A DNA stretch of 21,611 nt from a virus, in the IMG/VR virus record IMGVR_UViG_3300046313_000549, positions 1 through 21,611 of that record; one strand, 5' to 3'. Below are positions 18,629 through 21,611 of this stretch, one piece after another (position 1 is the stretch's first letter; every line of letters begins with the position of its first letter). Under the pieces are notes generated by a model that made no database searches, was not told the DNA's origin, and worked only from the letters and a program-made list of their open reading frames with translations. Position numbers and translations under genes: made by a program.

Positions 18629-18851
18629 CGCGGTGTCCGTCAAAGAGGGCTTGAGCTTCGCGCGTAAGCCGGGCGAGCATGATCGGCGCGTTGTGTGCGC
18701 CGTTCTTCGGTGTGAGGATGGCCAGGGCCTGCGCCGGGTCCGTGATGACTGCGGCCCCTTGCACGAGGTTCGCAGTCACGCCGGTGTCGTGCGTGGCCAG
18801 CGGGCCGGCGAGGGTCCAGCGGGCTTGCCACTTGAATTTCTTGGATGTCAT
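18603..18851 (-). CDS. Small accessory protein in the minus-strand operon
   Basis: An 82-residue protein from the ATG at 18851, which overlaps the stop of the 793-residue gene (ATGA). The sequence (FKWQARWTLAGPLATHDTGV, DPAQALAILTPKNGAHNAPI) is compact and mixed alpha/beta. I do not recognise it. It is translated between the large gene and the XRE-type gene in one leftward operon. Confidence 0.6.
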   Translation of the reverse strand: MTSKKFKWQARWTLAGPLATHDTGVTANLVQGAAVITDPAQALAILTPKNGAHNAPIMLARLTREAQALFDGHRDGNTRPTL

Positions 18852-21229
18852 GACTCGGGCCTGAAGAAAGGAAAAACGGGGCCTACGGGAATCTGCGGGA
18901 ACCGGGGAGCACGCGAACTGCGGGAATCTGCGGAAGGCGGGGGTCCGGCGATCCGGGGCAGCAGGGCCATCGGCCGCCAGCGGCCCGGCCGGATCGGCGC
19001 ATCGGCCGCCAGCGCCCAGCGTGCGCCGGCCTGCATCGTCGGCTTGGTGCGCATCGGCACGGCATGCCACAAGCCGCGCGGCGCAGGCCACCGGGCGCGC
19101 GGCCCGGCAGACATCGGCGCACAGTCCGGCGCAGGGATCGAGTCTCGCGGCGCATCGGCGGGCACTGCTTCAGGATCGGCCGCCGTGTCTGCTGGCGTCG
19201 CGCGCTGCTGACTCGGCATCGGGCCGAGTGCATCAAGCTCGGCGCAGGACTGTTCCCACGTCAGAAGCCCGCGCGCATGGCGCTGCATGATGTCGGCCAC
19301 GGCCATCCCGTGCGCCCATTCGGGTTCGCTGGCGAGGCGATCCATCACGCCGGGCGCAGGCACCGTGAACCCGGATGACGCGGCATCGGCCACGGCTTGA
19401 TGGGCAGAGTCAAACACGGCATGGGTGTAGAACCCGCGCGCATCGAAGGACGAATAGCGGTATCGCCCGGGTTCACTGGCATCAGGCAGCAGGACACAGA
19501 ATCGCCGGCCGTCCGTGTGGGCGAGTTCGGTCCCGTCGCCAGCAGCAGCAAACGCAGCGAACCCGGCTGCCAGGCGCGCATGTTCTTTCTCGGCGTGGCC
19601 GATGAGCATGGAGAGGAATCCATCGGATCGGTGCACGCTGGTGCGCTGCTCAGTCGCCAGCTCTGCGCGCAGGCTGGCCAGCTTGTCGGCGGCATTCGCC
19701 AGCGGTGCGGGAATCTGCGGAAGCGGGGGTGCAGGTTCGGAGTCTGCGGGAGGCGGGGTGCAGGCCATCGGGGGCGGATCGGCCGCCACGGGCGCGTCCA
19801 TCGGGGCATCGGGCCGCATCGGCGCGTCAGGCGCGACGATGGCCAGCGGCGGATCGGATGCAGTCGGTGCGCAGCCGTGCGCCGGGTCGTATCGGTAGAC
19901 GATGACATGCGGCGCGCATGTGCGAAGCTGGCCGCCGCGTCCGTGTCGATAGCCGCCGTAGCACTTGATCCACACCGGCGCATCGTCGCCCGGCTCAAGA
20001 GTGAACGTCTCGCCCTTGCGCAGCTTGCGCATCGGCACCGATTGACCGTGATGAGCCGGCGCAGCCGATACGGGAATCTGCGGGTCCGGGGTACGGGAAT
20101 CTGCGGGCACGGGGGCAGCCGCAAAACTAGGTGAAAACCCGCCCGCGCTAGGTGAAAACCCGGACTCGGCCACGGCCGGCGCGGCTTCCGACTCGGCCGG
20201 CGCATCGGCCGGCGCAGGATCGGCGCAGATGGCATCAGATGCGGGCGCATCGGCCGGCGCGGCTTGCGGGGTGACATCGGCGGGCACGTCGGCGCATTCG
20301 GCCGGCTGCTCTGCGGGCACGACATCGGGGGCGACATCGGCCGGCGCATCGGGCACGGGTTCGGGTTCGGGTTCGGGCTGCACGGGTTGAGCATCGATGC
20401 CGGCCGGGTCTTCGATTCCGTGCTGCGTGCACCAGATAGCCCGCGCTGCCGCTGTGTCTGCTGCATCGTGGCCAGTAATAACGCGGATCGCGTTAGCGAG
20501 CCGATCCGCGTCCATGCCGCTGAAAAGCTGCGCTGCATGCGTTTCAGCGGCTTTGCGAGATCCGAACCCGCTAGCGTCAACCGCGCGGCCCGTGCGCATA
20601 TCGGAGACAGTCCACCGGCCATCCCGCCCGCGCTTGACGCTGCACAGTTCGGGCAGGCCATCGGGCAGGCCAGCGACTGGCACGGGTGCAGCGAGTGCAA
20701 AAGCCGCGCCCTTGTTGTCTGGGTAGTAGGTGACGCCGAGCCGCTCGCCAGTCAGCAGCGCGCCGATATGGTCCCGGTCTTCAAGCTGGGCGGACCATAC
20801 GCGCAGGATCGACACCGGCCACGACACAGCCGGGCGCGGCTTGGCTTGCGGCTTTTCGACACGCGGGCCGCCACCATAGTTTGCCCAGTTCTTCCGCACG
20901 GTCTCGGCCATCTCCAGCAGCCGGCCGCGAGTGCCTTTGACCGTGAACGAGGATTGAACCCCGGGTGCCGGGCAGAAGGCGAACGTCGCGCGCAGGGCTT
21001 GCCAGGACCGGACTGGGCCGTGCACGAAAAGGCACGGAGTCTGCGCGCGGATCTTCTGCTGATCCGGCCCGATGGCCGTCGTAATGATGCAAAGCTCTGC
21101 CGTCTCTCCTTCATCGGCCGGGCGATAGTCGGGCAGCATGTGCGCACAGTCGGACAAGAGCGCGACTGATGCGGCATAGATCAGGGCTTGATGCAAAGCG
21201 GCGGCAGTAGTGAAAACAGGGGAAAGCAT
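18848..21229 (-). CDS. 793-residue Ala/Pro/Asp-rich protein of unknown function
   Basis: I choose the ATG at 21229 because GGAG lies 8 nt upstream; a GTG at 21283 would add 18 residues. Residues about 1-270 are a folded domain with a helical start and beta segments (CIITTAIGPDQQKIRAQTPC, SWPVSILRVWSAQLEDRDHI), followed by a SGFGSRKAAETHAAQLF helix. Residues about 280-400 are a disordered, low-complexity linker of DAPAD, PADV and PEPE repeats. A small basic domain follows (KLRKGETFTLEPGDDAPVW), then another DAP-rich linker and a folded part near residues 540-690 (LAHTDGRRFCVLLPD). The C-terminus is Arg/Pro-rich. Three pairs of the 12-bp repeat lie in the linkers and tail. No catalytic motif or family is recognised; mobile-element accessory function is likely. 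Confidence 0.65.
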   Translation of the reverse strand: MLSPVFTTAAALHQALIYAASVALLSDCAHMLPDYRPADEGETAELCIITTAIGPDQQKIRAQTPCLFVHGPVRSWQALRATFAFCPAPGVQSSFTVKGTRGRLLEMAETVRKNWANYGGGPRVEKPQAKPRPAVSWPVSILRVWSAQLEDRDHIGALLTGERLGVTYYPDNKGAAFALAAPVPVAGLPDGLPELCSVKRGRDGRWTVSDMRTGRAVDASGFGSRKAAETHAAQLFSGMDADRLANAIRVITGHDAADTAAARAIWCTQHGIEDPAGIDAQPVQPEPEPEPVPDAPADVAPDVVPAEQPAECADVPADVTPQAAPADAPASDAICADPAPADAPAESEAAPAVAESGFSPSAGGFSPSFAAAPVPADSRTPDPQIPVSAAPAHHGQSVPMRKLRKGETFTLEPGDDAPVWIKCYGGYRHGRGGQLRTCAPHVIVYRYDPAHGCAPTASDPPLAIVAPDAPMRPDAPMDAPVAADPPPMACTPPPADSEPAPPLPQIPAPLANAADKLASLRAELATEQRTSVHRSDGFLSMLIGHAEKEHARLAAGFAAFAAAGDGTELAHTDGRRFCVLLPDASEPGRYRYSSFDARGFYTHAVFDSAHQAVADAASSGFTVPAPGVMDRLASEPEWAHGMAVADIMQRHARGLLTWEQSCAELDALGPMPSQQRATPADTAADPEAVPADAPRDSIPAPDCAPMSAGPRARWPAPRGLWHAVPMRTKPTMQAGARWALAADAPIRPGRWRPMALLPRIAGPPPSADSRSSRAPRFPQIPVGPVFPFFRPES
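18887..18933. repeat. 12-bp repeat pair B
   Basis: Copies at 18887-18898 and 18922-18933 (35-bp spacing), with a partial unit (GCGAACTGCGGG) between them. They lie in the 3' end of the 793-residue gene and translate as PQIP and ADS. Confidence 0.8.
19709..19749. repeat. 12-bp repeat pair C
   Basis: One exact copy at 19709-19720 and one variant (CGGAGTCTGCGG) at 19738-19749, in a Pro/Ala linker of the 793-residue protein. In the ADS frame the variant keeps ADS (GAT to GAC). Confidence 0.75.
20072..20106. repeat. 12-bp repeat pair D
   Basis: Exact copies at 20072-20083 and 20095-20106 (23-bp spacing), again within the 793-residue gene and translated as PQIP and ADS in PADSRTPDPQIP. Confidence 0.8.
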
Positions 21230-21328
21230 GGGAGTGACTCCGTAGAGCGCAGCCGGCCGGGCTGCGTCGGTTAGTGCAGACACACTGGCCAGCGCACCCG
21301 GGCGGATGCGCTGCGCCGCTGGGCCCGG

Positions 21329-21611
21329 TTAAGCGTAGGCGGTCCAATTGCTCGCAGGAAAGACCCTGATGCCCTGCACCGTGGAATGCTGCAGCTTGGA
21401 TGCAATCGCGTACGAGGCAATGCGGATCGAATCCCGCGCGCCGTACTCGCTCACGCGGTAGCGTTTCGCTGCGCCGATGTAGGAACCCGGTGCCGGCACG
21501 CTCTGCCCTTGCATGTAGGCGGCCGAGTCTTCGGACTGGCATCCGATCTTGCGTACTTCAACCATCTGCGACCCGACCAGCGCAGTGACCTCGTAGTAGT
21601 CGATGTTGGTC
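21329..21611 (-). CDS. Partial CDS, N-terminus outside the window
   Basis: The frame is open from the window edge to the stop at 21329 (at least 93 codons, beginning inside IDYYEVTALVGSQMVEVRKI). An internal Met occurs at 21565, but the frame continues upstream without a stop, so the start is probably off-window. The visible part is mixed alpha/beta with YMQGQSVPAPGSYIGAAKRY. It belongs to the same leftward operon as the 793-residue gene, 99 bp ahead of it. Function unknown. Confidence 0.6.
   Translation of the reverse strand, partial: TNIDYYEVTALVGSQMVEVRKIGCQSEDSAAYMQGQSVPAPGSYIGAAKRYRVSEYGARDSIRIASYAIASKLQHSTVQGIRVFPASNWTAYA

Noticed and set aside
18346-20106. CRISPR-like repeats (GGGAATCTGCGG copies)
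   Set aside because: Repeats are only 12 bp, occur in widely separated pairs inside open reading frames and have no regular spacers or cas genes.
19345-20700. 451-codon minus-strand frame and 301-codon plus-strand frame within the 793-residue gene
   Set aside because: Both are alternative-frame readings of the repetitive GCATCGGCCGGC-type linker DNA, with Arg/Pro/Ser- or Gly/Arg/His-rich products.

Overview
This is GC-rich DNA with the gene style of a betaproteobacterial (probably Burkholderiales, Comamonadaceae-like) temperate phage or prophage. Lineage is inferred from composition and protein style only. A divergent repressor/Cro-like switch is followed by a rightward early operon (about 2.1-9.0 kb), almost all of whose genes overlap by 4 nt (ATGA or GTGA). 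It encodes a CII-like regulator, an SNF2-type helicase, a DNA methyltransferase, DUF1376-type and P-like replication proteins, a LuxR-type HTH protein, a PD-(D/E)XK resolvase-like nuclease, and a CxxCxGxG zinc protein in the position of antiterminator Q.

Directly behind the Q-like gene lies the most striking feature: about 5.1 kb (9038-14146) of eight integron-type gene cassettes separated by eight attC recombination sites, with no integrase in the window. Cargo is an RNA ligase, an HNH nuclease, a C5-cytosine methyltransferase, a possible degenerate methyltransferase-like protein, a zinc-finger protein and several unknowns. The position of the extrahelical base in every attC, and the asymmetry of the two array ends (full attC on the left, simple 7-bp core on the right), both place the canonical attC polarity on the minus strand. 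Every recognisable cargo gene is on the plus strand, so the whole array is antisense to its attC sites. Removing the array in silico joins the Q-like stop codon to the next phage gene with a 9-bp gap, which gives an exact prediction of the empty site.

After the array come one phage gene (14156-14596), a candidate Q-dependent late promoter with a structured leader and terminator (14569-14716), and a degenerate-looking stretch. A short tail-fibre-like block follows (15.0-18.3 kb) with a 741-residue LamG/Ig/alpha-beta-hydrolase protein. No terminase, portal, capsid, tail-tube or lysis gene is seen between Q and this block, so the late module looks deleted, rearranged or located elsewhere.

From 18.3 kb to the end, a minus-strand accessory operon encodes an XRE-type protein, a small protein, a 793-residue Ala/Pro/Asp-rich protein and a partial gene. 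It carries paired copies of a 12-bp repeat (GGGAATCTGCGG on plus), always inside coding sequence and translated as PQIP or ADS.

Working picture: early transcription reads through Q into the cassette block, which supplies probable anti-restriction and RNA-repair functions. Q would then act downstream at the late promoter. The cassette identification, insertion point and polarity follow from the sequence; the functional roles are inferred from protein families.
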